NCBI RefSeq assembly: GCF_009184545.1
Contig: NZ_QJOW01000001.1
Span: 62,001 to 126,000 of the forward strand
Direction: 5' to 3'
DNA: 64,000 nt
Source: Halosegnis rubeus
GTDB taxonomy: Archaea; Halobacteriota; Halobacteria; Halobacteriales; Haloarculaceae
The first letter of the stretch is position 1, and every line of letters starts with the position of its first letter. Below are positions 7,873-16,741 of the stretch, piece by piece. Both the position numbers and the translations under genes were made by a program. The notes under the pieces are model-generated. The model was not told where the DNA came from and did not search any database. It saw nothing but the letters and a program-made list of their open reading frames with translations.

Positions 7873-9249
7873 CTACTCTTTTTTGCCTGCGCCGACCGCC
7901 GACTCGCCGACCGGCTCCGACCCCTCGATGGTGTCGGTCCCCATATACGACTGGAGCACCTCGGGCACGTCGACGGTGTCGTCGGCGTTCTGGTAGTATT
8001 CGAGAATCGCGACGACGACCCGCGGGACGGCGACCCCCGACCCGTTCAGCGTGTGAAGATACTCCGCCGACTCGTGGCGCTCCGGTCGGTACTGGATGTC
8101 CGCCCGCCGTGCCTGGAAGTCGTGGAAGTTCGACACCGACGAGACTTCGAGCCAGCGACCCCCCTCTTCCGGGCCGTCCTCGTCGTCGTTGCCCGGTGCC
8201 CACACCTCGATGTCGTACTTCTTCGCCTGCGTGAACCCCATGTCGCCGGTACACATCTCGAGCACGCGGTAGGGGAGTTCCAGCGCGTCGAGCACCGAAC
8301 ACGCCTCCGCGACGAGCTCCTCGAACCGGTCTTCGCTCTCTTCTGGACGGACGAAGTTGACGAGTTCGACCTTGTTGAACTGGTGTGACCGGACCATCCC
8401 CCGCGTCTCGGTGCCGTGTTCGCCGGCCTCGCGCCGGAAGTTCGGCGAGTACGCCTGCTTTTTCAACGGGAGGTCGTCGTCAAGCAGAATCTCGCCGCGG
8501 TACATGTTCGTGACCGGCACCTCCGCGGTCGGGAGCAGCCAGAGGTCGTCGTCGTCGTACGGTTCATCGTTGTCACCGCCCAGCCGGTAGGCGTCTTCCA
8601 CGAACTTCGGAAACTGACCGGTCCCCCGCATCGAGGCCGAGTTGACCGGAATCGGTGGGAACACGTCCTCGTACGACTGCTCGCGGTGGGTCTCGAGGAA
8701 GAACTGGATGAGCGCGTGCTCCAGCATTGCGCCCTCGCCCTTCGTGAAGTAGAAGCCGCCGCCCGACACCTTCGCGCCGCGCTCGAAATCGAGGATGTCC
8801 AACTGCTCGCCGATGTCGTAGTGGGGAGCGACCTCATCGGGGAGGGTACGCAGCTCCTCGAATCCCTCGCGTCGGAGTTCCACGTTGTCCGACTCGTCGT
8901 CGCCCACGGGGGCCTCCTCGACCGGGACGTTCGGCAGCGTGAGCAGCGCGTGTTCGAGTTCCGACTCCAGCTCGTCGGCGCGCTCCTCGACGGTCTCGAT
9001 TTCGGCTTTTAGCTCGCCCGACCGGTCGATTGCGTCCTGTGCTTCCTCCGCTTTGCCCTCCTGTTTGAGCTGGCCGATACGCGATGAGATCTCGTTGCGC
9101 TCCTTCCGGAGGTCGTCGCCCTTCGATTTGAGCTCGCGCCACTCCTCGTCGATTTCGAGCACGTGGGCGAGGTCCACGTCGACGCCTTTCGTGTCGAGGG
9201 CACGCCGCACCTCGTCGGGGTTTTCGCGGACAAACTGCCGTGATAACAT
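7873..9249 (-). CDS. serS: Seryl-tRNA synthetase
   Basis: Class II synthetase charging tRNA-Ser (and the tRNA-Sec type where present). The 458-residue protein begins with the long antiparallel coiled-coil arm that grips the tRNA variable arm (about 25-110, rich in E/K/R heptads), then the catalytic core with motif 2 (NFRREAGEHGTETRGMVRSH) and motif 3 (GSGVAVPRVVVAILE). It is the common bacterial-type SerRS, not the rare methanogen form. The ATG at 9249 gives MLSRQFVRENPDEVRR, the usual family start. Confidence 0.97.
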   Translation of the reverse strand: MLSRQFVRENPDEVRRALDTKGVDVDLAHVLEIDEEWRELKSKGDDLRKERNEISSRIGQLKQEGKAEEAQDAIDRSGELKAEIETVEERADELESELEHALLTLPNVPVEEAPVGDDESDNVELRREGFEELRTLPDEVAPHYDIGEQLDILDFERGAKVSGGGFYFTKGEGAMLEHALIQFFLETHREQSYEDVFPPIPVNSASMRGTGQFPKFVEDAYRLGGDNDEPYDDDDLWLLPTAEVPVTNMYRGEILLDDDLPLKKQAYSPNFRREAGEHGTETRGMVRSHQFNKVELVNFVRPEESEDRFEELVAEACSVLDALELPYRVLEMCTGDMGFTQAKKYDIEVWAPGNDDEDGPEEGGRWLEVSSVSNFHDFQARRADIQYRPERHESAEYLHTLNGSGVAVPRVVVAILEYYQNADDTVDVPEVLQSYMGTDTIEGSEPVGESAVGAGKKE

Positions 9250-9333
9250 AGTCGGAATTCACGACTCGCCGGCAAAGGAATGTCGGTGGCGTGTGACACC
9301 GCCACTTTACTATCGCGGCGACGGAGACGGGCT

Positions 9334-10245
9334 ATGGTCACCGTCGACGTACACGAGATCACACAGGAGTCGGTTTCGGACATCTACTACTTCGACACCG
9401 GGATGTACGACACCCCGGAGTACGGAGCGGTCTACATCATCGACGCGCCCGAACCCACAGTCGTCGATACCGGGATGGGACCGGACGTGGAGAAGACCCT
9501 CGCCGCCCTCGGCGAGGTCGGTATCGACCACGACGACGTGGCGAACATCGTCCCCACGCACGTCCATCTCGACCACGCGGGCGGGGCCGGCTATCTCGCT
9601 GACGCCTGCGAGAACGCGACCGTCCACTGTCCGGCCGTCGGCGCGCACCACCTCGCCGACCCCGAACGCCTCTGGGAGGGGACCCGCCGCGCCGTCGGCG
9701 ACCAGTTCCAGTACTACCGCGAGCCGAAGCCGATTCCGGAATCGCGCATCGAGGAGCTTCACGACGGGGACGAACTCGACATCGGCGACCGGACGCTCCA
9801 CGTCCACGACGCACCGGGTCACGCTCCCCATCAGTGTCTCTTCTACAGCCCCGACGACGACGCCGTCTTCACGGCCGACGCGGCCGGCTTGTACGTCCGC
9901 CAGACGGGCGAGATTCGCCCCACGTCGCCGCCGTCGAACTTCGACTTCGAGCAGTGTCTCGCCGATATCGACACGATCCGCGACATCGACCCCGCCGTCC
10001 TGCTGTACCCGCACTTCGGCCCGGCCGACACGGGTGAGAAACTCGATACCTACGAGCGCGTCCTCACGGAGTGGGTGGAACGGGTCGAACAGGCGCGCAC
10101 GGAACACGAGACCGACGCGGCGGTCGTTGAGGCGGTCGCCACACGCGTCGAGGGGACGGAGCCGTGGCCCGACGAGAAGGTGTACAACGAGGCGGCGATG
10201 AACGTCCGCGGCGTCTTGGGGTATCTCGACGCCCGCGAGGAGTGA
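9334..10245 (+). CDS. MBL-fold metallohydrolase (glyoxalase II-like)
   Basis: Metallo-beta-lactamase superfamily hydrolase of 303 residues. The metal motif HVHLDH is at 76-81. Later ligands are His in PGHAPHQ (about 170), Asp in FTADAAG and His in LYPHFG (about 225). The open active site and C-terminal helical domain (LDTYERVLTEWVERVEQ) resemble hydroxyacylglutathione-hydrolase-like or quorum-lactonase-like proteins, but the substrate cannot be read from sequence. A start at 9334 removes an upstream extension that has no family counterpart. The gene is divergent from serS. Confidence 0.85.
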   Translation: MVTVDVHEITQESVSDIYYFDTGMYDTPEYGAVYIIDAPEPTVVDTGMGPDVEKTLAALGEVGIDHDDVANIVPTHVHLDHAGGAGYLADACENATVHCPAVGAHHLADPERLWEGTRRAVGDQFQYYREPKPIPESRIEELHDGDELDIGDRTLHVHDAPGHAPHQCLFYSPDDDAVFTADAAGLYVRQTGEIRPTSPPSNFDFEQCLADIDTIRDIDPAVLLYPHFGPADTGEKLDTYERVLTEWVERVEQARTEHETDAAVVEAVATRVEGTEPWPDEKVYNEAAMNVRGVLGYLDAREE

Positions 10246-10306
10246 CCGCATCATCTCGGGGATTAATAGGTAGCCTCCTGAACCAAGAGACGATGGAGGG
10301 TCTCTG

Positions 10307-12217
10307 ATGGCTGGTGGTTCGAGCGTGCTCATCGCGACCGTCGCAGCCATTATCGGGCTGGGAGTCGGCGCACAGATACTCGCAGACCGGTTCCAGCTGC
10401 CGAGTATCATCTTCCTCATCGCCGCCGGACTCGCGTTAGGGCCCGGTTCCGGACTCGTGCTCGAGTCGGCGCTCGTGACGCGTGGCTCGTTCGGGAGTTC
10501 GCTCCCCGCCATCGTCGGACTCTCGGTCGCGATTATCGTCTTCGAGGGGGCCTTCCACCTCCGTCTCGACAATCTCAGAGAGGCTCCCGCGGAGAACGTT
10601 CGACTCGTCACCGTCGGTGCACTCATCGCGCTGCTGGCGACGGCCGCCGTGACGAAGTTCACCTTCGGCGTGGCGTGGGACATCTCCTTTCTCATCGGGG
10701 CGCTGCTCGTCGCGACCGGACCGACCGTCATCGCGCCCATCGTCGAGGTGGTGGCCGTCCGAGACCGCGTCGAAGCGGCGCTCGAAACCGAGGGTATCGT
10801 CAACGACGTGACCGCCGCCATCGCGGCTGTCGCCGTGTTCAAACTCATCATGAACCCCAACCAGGGGAACTTCCCCACGCTGTTCGTCGAGCGGCTCGGC
10901 ATCGGCGTGGTCGTCGGCATCACCGTCGCGGCGGTGTTGTGGTATCTGCTTCGCTACATCGACCTCTCGCCGGGGAACGCCCCACAGAACGCCCGACTGC
11001 TCGTGCTCGCGGGCGCGCTCGTCGCGTACGCGGTCGCGAACTACTTCGCCGCCGAGGCGGGCGTCGCCGCGGTCGCGACCGCCGGGGTCGTCCTCGGTAA
11101 CATGGACATTCCCTACGAGGAGAATATCGCCGAGTTCAAAGGCGACGTGACGCTCGTCGTCCTGTCGTTCGTCTTCATCGCGCTCGCGGCGCTGCTCGAC
11201 TTCGGCCAGCTCGTCAGCCTCGGCTACCGGGGTATCGTCGTCGTCGTCGCGGTCGCGCTCGTCATCCGACCGGTGCTCGTCTTCGTCTCCACCATCGGCG
11301 ACCGGTTCACAACTGAAGAGAAAGTGTTCATGAGCCTGGTCGGTCCCCGCGGTATCATCCCGGCGTCGGTCGCGACGCTGTTCGCCGTCGAGATGCAGAC
11401 GCGGGCGACGGAACTCCGAGAGGCCGGCATGATTGCTCAGGCAGACCAACTGGCACAGGGCGCGACGCTGTTGGTCAGTGTCGTCTTCCTCGTCATCCTC
11501 GCGACGGTCGTATTCGAGGGCGGCCTCGCGCGGTATCTCGCGGACTACCTCGACGTGATTCCAATGCGTGTACTCGTTATCGGAGGTGGACGGGTGGGCC
11601 GGACGCTCGCCGGTCGCCTCGAAGAGAGAGGAGAGAACGTCGTCATCGTCGAGAACGACGAAACACAGGTCGAGGCCGCTCGCAACGAGGGCCACACGGT
11701 CCACATCGGTGACGGCACCGACACGGAGGTGCTCAAGACCGCCGGCGTGGACAACGCACGAATCGTCGCCGCCGCCACCGGCGACGACGACGCGAACCTG
11801 CTTGTCGCACAGCTCGCCTCCTCGAAGTTCGGCGTGGAGACGGTCATCGCCCGCGCCAACGACCCCGACAACGTCGACGCGTTCGAGGACCTCGGCGTCC
11901 GGACCATCTCCTCGACGCTCGCCACCGCACAGGCGCTCGACAACGCCATCGAGCGCCCGGCGCTGGCCGACTGGATGGGCGAAATCGGCCGTTCGGGCGA
12001 CGTACAGGAGGTCGAAGTGACTAACGAGGAGCTCATCGGACGCCCGATACGTGAGATCGGTCCGGACCTCCCGTCGGGGACGCTCATCACGCTCGTCGCG
12101 CGCGACGGCGAGACGCGGGTGCCGAGTGCCGACTCCGTGCTCGAAGCCGGCGACCGAATCACGCTCATCGGGCAGAAAGAGGGCGTTCGCGAGGCGATGG
12201 AGTACTGTAGTCGTTAA
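10307..12217 (+). CDS. CPA-type Na+(K+)/H+ antiporter with C-terminal TrkA-N/TrkA-C domains
   Basis: Membrane antiporter of 636 residues. Residues 1-415 form about 12 hydrophobic helices with the exchanger signatures LLVATGPTVIAPIVE and the unwound helix ETEGIVNDVTAA, as in NhaP-like proteins. A Rossmann RCK/TrkA-N domain follows at about 423-540 (VLVIGGGRVGRTLAGRL, then IVENDE), and a TrkA-C domain at about 560-635. RCK domains gate transport by binding nucleotides or Ca2+. In a halophile the likely role is Na+ export or K+/pH control. The stop overlaps that of the convergent thioesterase gene by a few bases. Confidence 0.9.
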   Translation: MAGGSSVLIATVAAIIGLGVGAQILADRFQLPSIIFLIAAGLALGPGSGLVLESALVTRGSFGSSLPAIVGLSVAIIVFEGAFHLRLDNLREAPAENVRLVTVGALIALLATAAVTKFTFGVAWDISFLIGALLVATGPTVIAPIVEVVAVRDRVEAALETEGIVNDVTAAIAAVAVFKLIMNPNQGNFPTLFVERLGIGVVVGITVAAVLWYLLRYIDLSPGNAPQNARLLVLAGALVAYAVANYFAAEAGVAAVATAGVVLGNMDIPYEENIAEFKGDVTLVVLSFVFIALAALLDFGQLVSLGYRGIVVVVAVALVIRPVLVFVSTIGDRFTTEEKVFMSLVGPRGIIPASVATLFAVEMQTRATELREAGMIAQADQLAQGATLLVSVVFLVILATVVFEGGLARYLADYLDVIPMRVLVIGGGRVGRTLAGRLEERGENVVIVENDETQVEAARNEGHTVHIGDGTDTEVLKTAGVDNARIVAAATGDDDANLLVAQLASSKFGVETVIARANDPDNVDAFEDLGVRTISSTLATAQALDNAIERPALADWMGEIGRSGDVQEVEVTNEELIGRPIREIGPDLPSGTLITLVARDGETRVPSADSVLEAGDRITLIGQKEGVREAMEYCSR

Positions 12218-12654
12218 TCGTCGTACGGAATCTCCTTGCCGTCCCGCCACGCGTTTCCACCCTCGCCGCCGCCGGTTTTGTAGACCCCCCGAGCCTCGGC
12301 TATCTGTCGGCCGTCGCCGTCCGTGACGGTCACGTCGGCGACGGCGACGCTGCTGCCGGACCGGACGAGGTCTGCCGTCGCTTCTATCCGGTCACCATCG
12401 CCGGGCGCGAGATAGTCGATTCGCATGTCGATGGTCGGGGTCGGCTTGCCGGCCCGAGAGATGACCGCGGCCCCACCGACCGTGTCAGCCAGCGTGTAGG
12501 CCACGCCCCCGTGGGCGACACCGTTGTCCGGCGAGGAGGTGTGTTCATCCCCCAGTTCGATGTGGCCGGCGGCGTGTCCGTCCTCGGCGGCCGTCATCTC
12601 GATACCGACGTGTTGTGCGAAGGGCATCTGCTCGAACAGCGTCGCAACGTCCAT
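12214..12654 (-). CDS. PaaI-family hotdog thioesterase
   Basis: Cytoplasmic acyl-CoA thioesterase fold of 146 residues. The family motif around HGGVAYTLADTVGGAA contains the conserved His-Gly-Gly and the downstream acidic residue of the hotdog helix. TIDMRIDYLAPGDG is the characteristic central strand. The start chosen is the ATG at 12654 (MDVATLFEQMPFAQHVGIEM). A longer form starting at 12672 would run into the neighbouring transposon remnant. The natural substrate is not evident, although the thiolase 0.7 kb away uses CoA esters too. Confidence 0.87.
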   Translation of the reverse strand: MDVATLFEQMPFAQHVGIEMTAAEDGHAAGHIELGDEHTSSPDNGVAHGGVAYTLADTVGGAAVISRAGKPTPTIDMRIDYLAPGDGDRIEATADLVRSGSSVAVADVTVTDGDGRQIAEARGVYKTGGGEGGNAWRDGKEIPYDD

Positions 12655-12677
12655 ACTCGGCGAACGGCCCACCGTGT

Positions 12678-12896
12678 GAGAAAGATTACTGTCCCTCGTG
12701 TGGGTTCGAGGCAGATAGAGACGCGAACGCGGCGTGGAACATTCGTTCTCGCGGTATCACAAAGCGGTTAGGAGCGGGACGCTCCGAATTAACGCCTGTG
12801 GAGACTGCGCTCCCTGTGGATACACCTGTATCTGCAAAGCGCGTCGTCGAAACAGGAAGCCCCACCCTCAAGCGCGAGCCGTCAGGCGAGCGGTAG
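12678..12896 (+). pseudogene. C-terminal fragment of tnpB
   Basis: The frame encodes half of the zinc ribbon (CPSCGFEAD), the RuvC-III motif (DRDANAAWNI) and the variable tail ending PVSAKRVVETGSPTLKREPSGER. RuvC-I, RuvC-II and everything N-terminal are missing, so no nuclease can be made. The tail matches that of the 44.8-kb remnant, placing both in the same TnpB subgroup as the 41.6-kb copy. A reading frame opening at 12615 is fortuitous and lies antisense to the thioesterase start. Confidence 0.85.
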
Positions 12897-12911
12897 GGTG
12901 GGGCAGTTCAC
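12860..12911 (+). ncRNA. Right-end hairpin of TnpB element 2 (possible orphan omega RNA)
   Basis: A 9-bp perfect stem with a CA-start and GCGAGCGGT-end loop, followed by GGGGCAGTTCAC, is identical in plan to the ends of elements 1, 3 and 4. If still transcribed it could be a guide-RNA scaffold without its own TnpB, served in trans by a related copy such as that at 41.6 kb. Expression is not shown by the sequence. Confidence 0.45.
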
Positions 12912-12955
12912 GTGTCGTCCCGTGTGTTGAAGCCAGTGCTCTTCGTCGCCCCGGT

Positions 12956-13315
12956 ATGGTCGAACCCACGACGATTGCGGCGGCCGTCGGCGGACTGGTC
13001 GTGCTCGCCGGTCTCGCCGCCCTGCTGCGAGGCAACGGCGACGACAAGTACGACGACCCCGAGGCACAGGCCGCCCACGAAGCCGCACAGCAACGCGACC
13101 CGAGCGACGTTGCCCCGGTCGGCAGCGAACACACGACTGTCGTACAGGAGCTCGTCGACGGCGGCGACACCGCGCGCGTCTCGATTCAGGGGCTGTACGT
13201 GTTCGTCGAGGATATTCCGAGCGGCGTCTCGGTGAACGACACCATCGACATCAAAATCACCGACCACGGCCCGGACGGAACCTCCGGCCGGGCGACATTC
13301 CTCGGTCGACAGTAA
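12956..13315 (+). CDS. TRAM-domain protein with N-terminal membrane helix
   Basis: This 119-residue protein has a hydrophobic N-terminal helix (about 5-24, TTIAAAVGGLVVLAGLAALL), an acidic linker, and an OB-fold TRAM domain at about 60-119 (TTVVQELVDGGDTARVSIQG, VFVEDIPSGVSVNDTIDIKI, ATFLG). TRAM domains bind RNA, and in archaea small TRAM proteins act as RNA chaperones, whereas this one appears membrane-tethered. The ATG at 12956 is the first after the transposon remnant. It is convergent with the thiolase gene. Confidence 0.8.
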   Translation: MVEPTTIAAAVGGLVVLAGLAALLRGNGDDKYDDPEAQAAHEAAQQRDPSDVAPVGSEHTTVVQELVDGGDTARVSIQGLYVFVEDIPSGVSVNDTIDIKITDHGPDGTSGRATFLGRQ

Positions 13316-13317
13316 TC

Positions 13318-14457
13318 TTAGTTCGGCAGTGAGAACTCGATGGCCGCGCCCTGCCCGAAGCCCACACACTCGGTCGCGATGCCGTTGTCCGCGTTGCGCT
13401 TGTGCATCTCGTGGATGAGCGTGACCGGGAGCCGTGCGCCCGAGGCACCCAGCGGGTGACCGAGCGCGATTGCGCCGCCGTTCACGTTGTAGATGTCCTC
13501 GTCGAAGCCGAGCTGTTGACGGCAGTACTCACACTGGGAGGCGAACGCCTCGTTCAGTTCGACGAGGTCGTAATCCTCCGCGGAGGTTCCAGACCGCTCG
13601 AACAGTTGCTGGCAGGCCGGAATCGGGCCGATGCCCATGACCTCGGGGTCGACGCCGGCGACGGCGTTGTTGCCGACCTCCGCGAGAATCTCGAGGTCGT
13701 GCTCCTCGGCGAACGCGCGCGAGGTGACGAGCGTCGCGGCCGCGCCGTCCGTGATCTGGGAGGCGTTGCCCGGCGTGACGGTCCCCTCGGACTTGAACAC
13801 GGTCGGTAGCTCTGAGAGCTTGTCGCGGCTGATGTCGTGGCGAATCCCCTCGTCGGTGTCGACGACGCCGTCGTCGGTTTCGATGGGGACGATTTCGTCG
13901 TCAAAACGCCCTTCCTCGGTCGCCTCGCTGGCGCGGACGTGGCTGCGATACGCGTAGTCGTCCTGCGTCTCGCGGGACACGTCGTAGCGCTCGGCGACGG
14001 CCTCGGCGGTCATCCCCATCGAGAGGGCGGCGACGTTGTAGTCGTCGTTGAGACCGGGGTGCATCTCGTTGTTCGCGCCCATCTTGACGCGGGACATGGA
14101 CTCGACGCCGCCAGCGATGATGGCGTCGCGTTGACCGGCGCGAATCGCGTCCGACGCGGAGATAATCGTCTGGGCCGAAGAGGCACACCAGCGGTTGACG
14201 GTCGTCGCTGGGACCGATTCGCCCAGCTCGGACAGCAGCGCGATGATACGCGCCATGTTGTTGCCCTGCTCGGAGCGCTGCTGTGCACAGCCCCACATCA
14301 GGTCGTCGATTGTCTCGCCGTCGAGACCGGTCTCGTCGAGGATGTCGTCGATGAGCGCCACGGAGAGGTCCTCCGGGCGCGTGTCGGCGAAGACGCCGTC
14401 CTCCTTGCCGAACGGGGTTCGAACCGCCTGCACGATTACCGGGTCGCTGTCGCTCAT
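13318..14457 (-). CDS. Thiolase (acetyl-CoA C-acyltransferase)
   Basis: Catalyses thiolytic cleavage of 3-ketoacyl-CoA or the reverse Claisen condensation of two acetyl-CoA. The 379-residue protein carries the nucleophilic Cys91 (NRWCASSAQT), the His of GHPLGASGA near 335, and the C-terminal Cys of CVGFGQGAA near 365. The last motif has CVGFGQG where most thiolases have C-x-G-G-G-x-G. The N-terminal block IVQAVRTPFGK is typical. No beta-oxidation genes are adjacent, so degradative versus biosynthetic use is undecided. Confidence 0.93.
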   Translation of the reverse strand: MSDSDPVIVQAVRTPFGKEDGVFADTRPEDLSVALIDDILDETGLDGETIDDLMWGCAQQRSEQGNNMARIIALLSELGESVPATTVNRWCASSAQTIISASDAIRAGQRDAIIAGGVESMSRVKMGANNEMHPGLNDDYNVAALSMGMTAEAVAERYDVSRETQDDYAYRSHVRASEATEEGRFDDEIVPIETDDGVVDTDEGIRHDISRDKLSELPTVFKSEGTVTPGNASQITDGAAATLVTSRAFAEEHDLEILAEVGNNAVAGVDPEVMGIGPIPACQQLFERSGTSAEDYDLVELNEAFASQCEYCRQQLGFDEDIYNVNGGAIALGHPLGASGARLPVTLIHEMHKRNADNGIATECVGFGQGAAIEFSLPN

Positions 14458-14609
14458 TGTACGCTAACCGTGTGTCGCTGGCGTGGTAAAGCTATCCCGA
14501 CCGTGTGACAACAACTGTAAGCGCGCCGTCGGCTGTTGTTTCCAACGGAAACAAATCACCGCCGCGAGGACGATGCGCTTAACTGCCAGCCCGTCGTTAG
14601 TTCCGTGAG

Positions 14610-15923
14610 ATGACCAGCCCCGAGGTCGACATCGTCGAGTTTCTCCTCACGACCCGACTGTACAACGAGCACAGCGAACTGGACGAACGCGACCTTCCTC
14701 CCAGCTACCGGCGCGTCTTCTGGTCGGAGGGCGAACTCGAACGCCCGCTGTCGGCGACGAGCAACAACGCCGCGGCCGCGACCAACGTCGACCGCCCGTG
14801 GGAGGTCGTCTCCGGGCTGATGTTCACCGACCGCGACGACTTCTCCGGCTCCATCAGCTTCACCGACGAGGGGATGGCCGAGACGTGGCTGCTCGACCGC
14901 CTCGAACCCGAGGACGTGGCCGCGAACCCGACGCTCGCGTACGTCTTCGGCGACCAGTTCGACGTGGAGTACGAGGAGAGCCGCCAGTCGAACCGCCCGA
15001 TTCACGCCGACCGCGTCTGGATCGACTCCCTGCTCGATGAGATGTTTGACGAGGACGAAGAGGAGATGCTCGACCTCGTCGACATCCGCGCGCCCGAGGA
15101 AATCGAGATGCAACTCGACGACCTCGTGCTCACCGAAGACCAGGAGGGCGAGATAGAGAAGGTCGTCAAGGCCATCGAACACCGCGACTACCTCGCCCGC
15201 ATCGGCCTGCGCGAGATCGGGAAGCTGCTGTTCGTCGGCCCGCCGGGCACCGGGAAGACGAGCGTCGCGCGCGCGCTCGCTCACCAACTCGACCTCCCGT
15301 TCGTCGAGGTGAAGCTGTCGATGATTACCAGCCAGTATCTCGGCGAGACGGCGAAAAACGTCGACAAGACGTTCGAGGTCGCAAAGCGGCTCTCGCCGTG
15401 TATCCTCTTCATGGACGAGTTCGACTTCGTCGCGAAGACGCGCTCGTCGGACGAGCACGCGGCCATCAAGCGGGCGGTCAACACCCTGCTGAAATCCATC
15501 GACGAGATCTCGCTGATTCAGGACGAGGTGCTGCTCATCGGTGCGACGAACCACCCCGACCAACTCGACTCGGCGGCGTGGCGACGCTTCGACGAAATCG
15601 TCAACTTCCCGAAGCCGGACTCCGGGATGCGACGGGACATCCTCATGCTCATCACCCGGAGCATGGACATCGACGAGTTCGACCCGCAGGCAATCGCCGA
15701 CATCACACAGGGGCTCACGGGAAGCGACCTCCGGCTCGTGATGCGCGAGGCCGTCCTCGATGCGCTTACCGAGGAACGCATGACACTCACACAAGACGAT
15801 CTTGAACGGGCTGTCGAAGGGTTCGAGGAGCGTGACAATCTCAAGAACATGGACATGATGTCCGACGAGACCGCGCCCGTCGCGGGCGACGGCGGTGACC
15901 ACGACCACGATCACGACCACTGA
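14610..15923 (+). CDS. AAA+ ATPase with a haloarchaeal N-domain
   Basis: Single AAA module in a 437-residue protein. The N-terminal 190 residues (LLTTRLYNEHSELDERDLPPSY and so on) are not a domain I can name. Walker A GPPGTGKTS is at about 210-218, Walker B ILFMDEFD near 266-273, a sensor region is LLIGATNH, and the arginine-finger region is AAWRRFD. The C-terminus ends in an unusual Asp/His run (GDHDHDHDH) that could bind metal. Its stop overlaps the start of the MBL gene (TGATG), implying translational coupling. Substrate unknown. Confidence 0.88.
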   Translation: MTSPEVDIVEFLLTTRLYNEHSELDERDLPPSYRRVFWSEGELERPLSATSNNAAAATNVDRPWEVVSGLMFTDRDDFSGSISFTDEGMAETWLLDRLEPEDVAANPTLAYVFGDQFDVEYEESRQSNRPIHADRVWIDSLLDEMFDEDEEEMLDLVDIRAPEEIEMQLDDLVLTEDQEGEIEKVVKAIEHRDYLARIGLREIGKLLFVGPPGTGKTSVARALAHQLDLPFVEVKLSMITSQYLGETAKNVDKTFEVAKRLSPCILFMDEFDFVAKTRSSDEHAAIKRAVNTLLKSIDEISLIQDEVLLIGATNHPDQLDSAAWRRFDEIVNFPKPDSGMRRDILMLITRSMDIDEFDPQAIADITQGLTGSDLRLVMREAVLDALTEERMTLTQDDLERAVEGFEERDNLKNMDMMSDETAPVAGDGGDHDHDHDH

Positions 15924-16741
15924 TGCAGGTGACCTTGCTCGGGACGGGCGACACGACGGGAACGCCGACCCCGGGCTGTGACTGTGACACCTGCGAGCGC
16001 GCCCGCGAGCTGGGGGTCGAGCGCACGCGATTTTCCGTACACATCCACAACGAGGTGACCGACGAGTCGCTGTTGGTCGATATCTCGCCCGACTTCCGCC
16101 ACCAGATGCTCGACCACGAGGTGTCGCTGCCGGATGCTGCCCTCGTCACCCACATCCACTTCGACCATCTCCACGGGATGGGCAACGCCTACCGACTCCT
16201 GTCGAGTCTCCCCGTCCACGCCGCGGACGAGACCGACCCCGAGACGGGGAAGTCGGTCGCTGAGACCGTCGCCGGCGACTACGACTACCTCGATGCGGTG
16301 ACCGTCACTGGTCACGACGCGCACGAGTCCTTCGAGGTGTGTGGCTTCGAGGTGACGTTCGTCCCCGTCGTCCACCCGCCACTGGTGTGTTACGGCGTCC
16401 GCATCGACCACGGCGACGCCTCGCTGGCTATCACCGGCGACACGAACTTCGGAATCGCGGACGCCTCACGGGAGGCGCTCAGCGGGGCCGACCTGCTGCT
16501 CGCGGACGGTATCACGCCCGCCTCGCGGTGTCAGTACCACCCGCTCGGCGGCGACCACCACGACGACGATGGGGTTCCTCGCACGTTCGGGACGAAACAC
16601 ATGACAATCGAGGGGGCACGCGACCTCGCAGCGGAACTCGACGCCGACCGCTACCGCGTGCTCCACGTCTCACACTTCACCCCGGCCGACCGCGCCTTCG
16701 AGGACCCGCTCGCCGTCGACGGCGAGCAGTATCAGCTGTAG
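15923..16741 (+). CDS. MBL-fold hydrolase of the PhnP/phosphodiesterase type
   Basis: This 272-residue metallo-beta-lactamase-fold protein starts with LLGTGDTTGTPTPGCDCDTCERA. The Cys triplet after TPGC is typical of PhnP-like cyclic phosphodiesterases. The metal motif HIHFDH is at 77-82, with later ligands in VVHPPLVCYG, ITGDTNFG and HVSHFTP. PhnP-type enzymes open cyclic phosphate esters and some act on nucleotides, but the exact substrate here is unknown. It overlaps the AAA ATPase stop by 1 nt and is probably co-translated with it. Confidence 0.85.
   Translation: MQVTLLGTGDTTGTPTPGCDCDTCERARELGVERTRFSVHIHNEVTDESLLVDISPDFRHQMLDHEVSLPDAALVTHIHFDHLHGMGNAYRLLSSLPVHAADETDPETGKSVAETVAGDYDYLDAVTVTGHDAHESFEVCGFEVTFVPVVHPPLVCYGVRIDHGDASLAITGDTNFGIADASREALSGADLLLADGITPASRCQYHPLGGDHHDDDGVPRTFGTKHMTIEGARDLAAELDADRYRVLHVSHFTPADRAFEDPLAVDGEQYQL

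Larger units (their letters stand above)
12678..12911 (+). mobile_element. Remnant of a TnpB element (3' end only), element 2
   Basis: Only the last part of a tnpB gene and the right end survive. The right-end hairpin is perfect, CCCCACCCT (12860-12868) with AGGGTGGGG (12895-12903), and it is followed by the tip CAGTTCAC ending at 12911. The left part of the element is deleted up to the promoter region of the thioesterase gene. The hairpin has stayed intact while the protein-coding part has not. Confidence 0.85.

Noticed and set aside
10436-12250. 604-codon minus-strand frame opposite the Na+/H+ antiporter
   Set aside because: Asp/Arg/His-rich antisense reading; the plus strand encodes a clear transporter with membrane helices.
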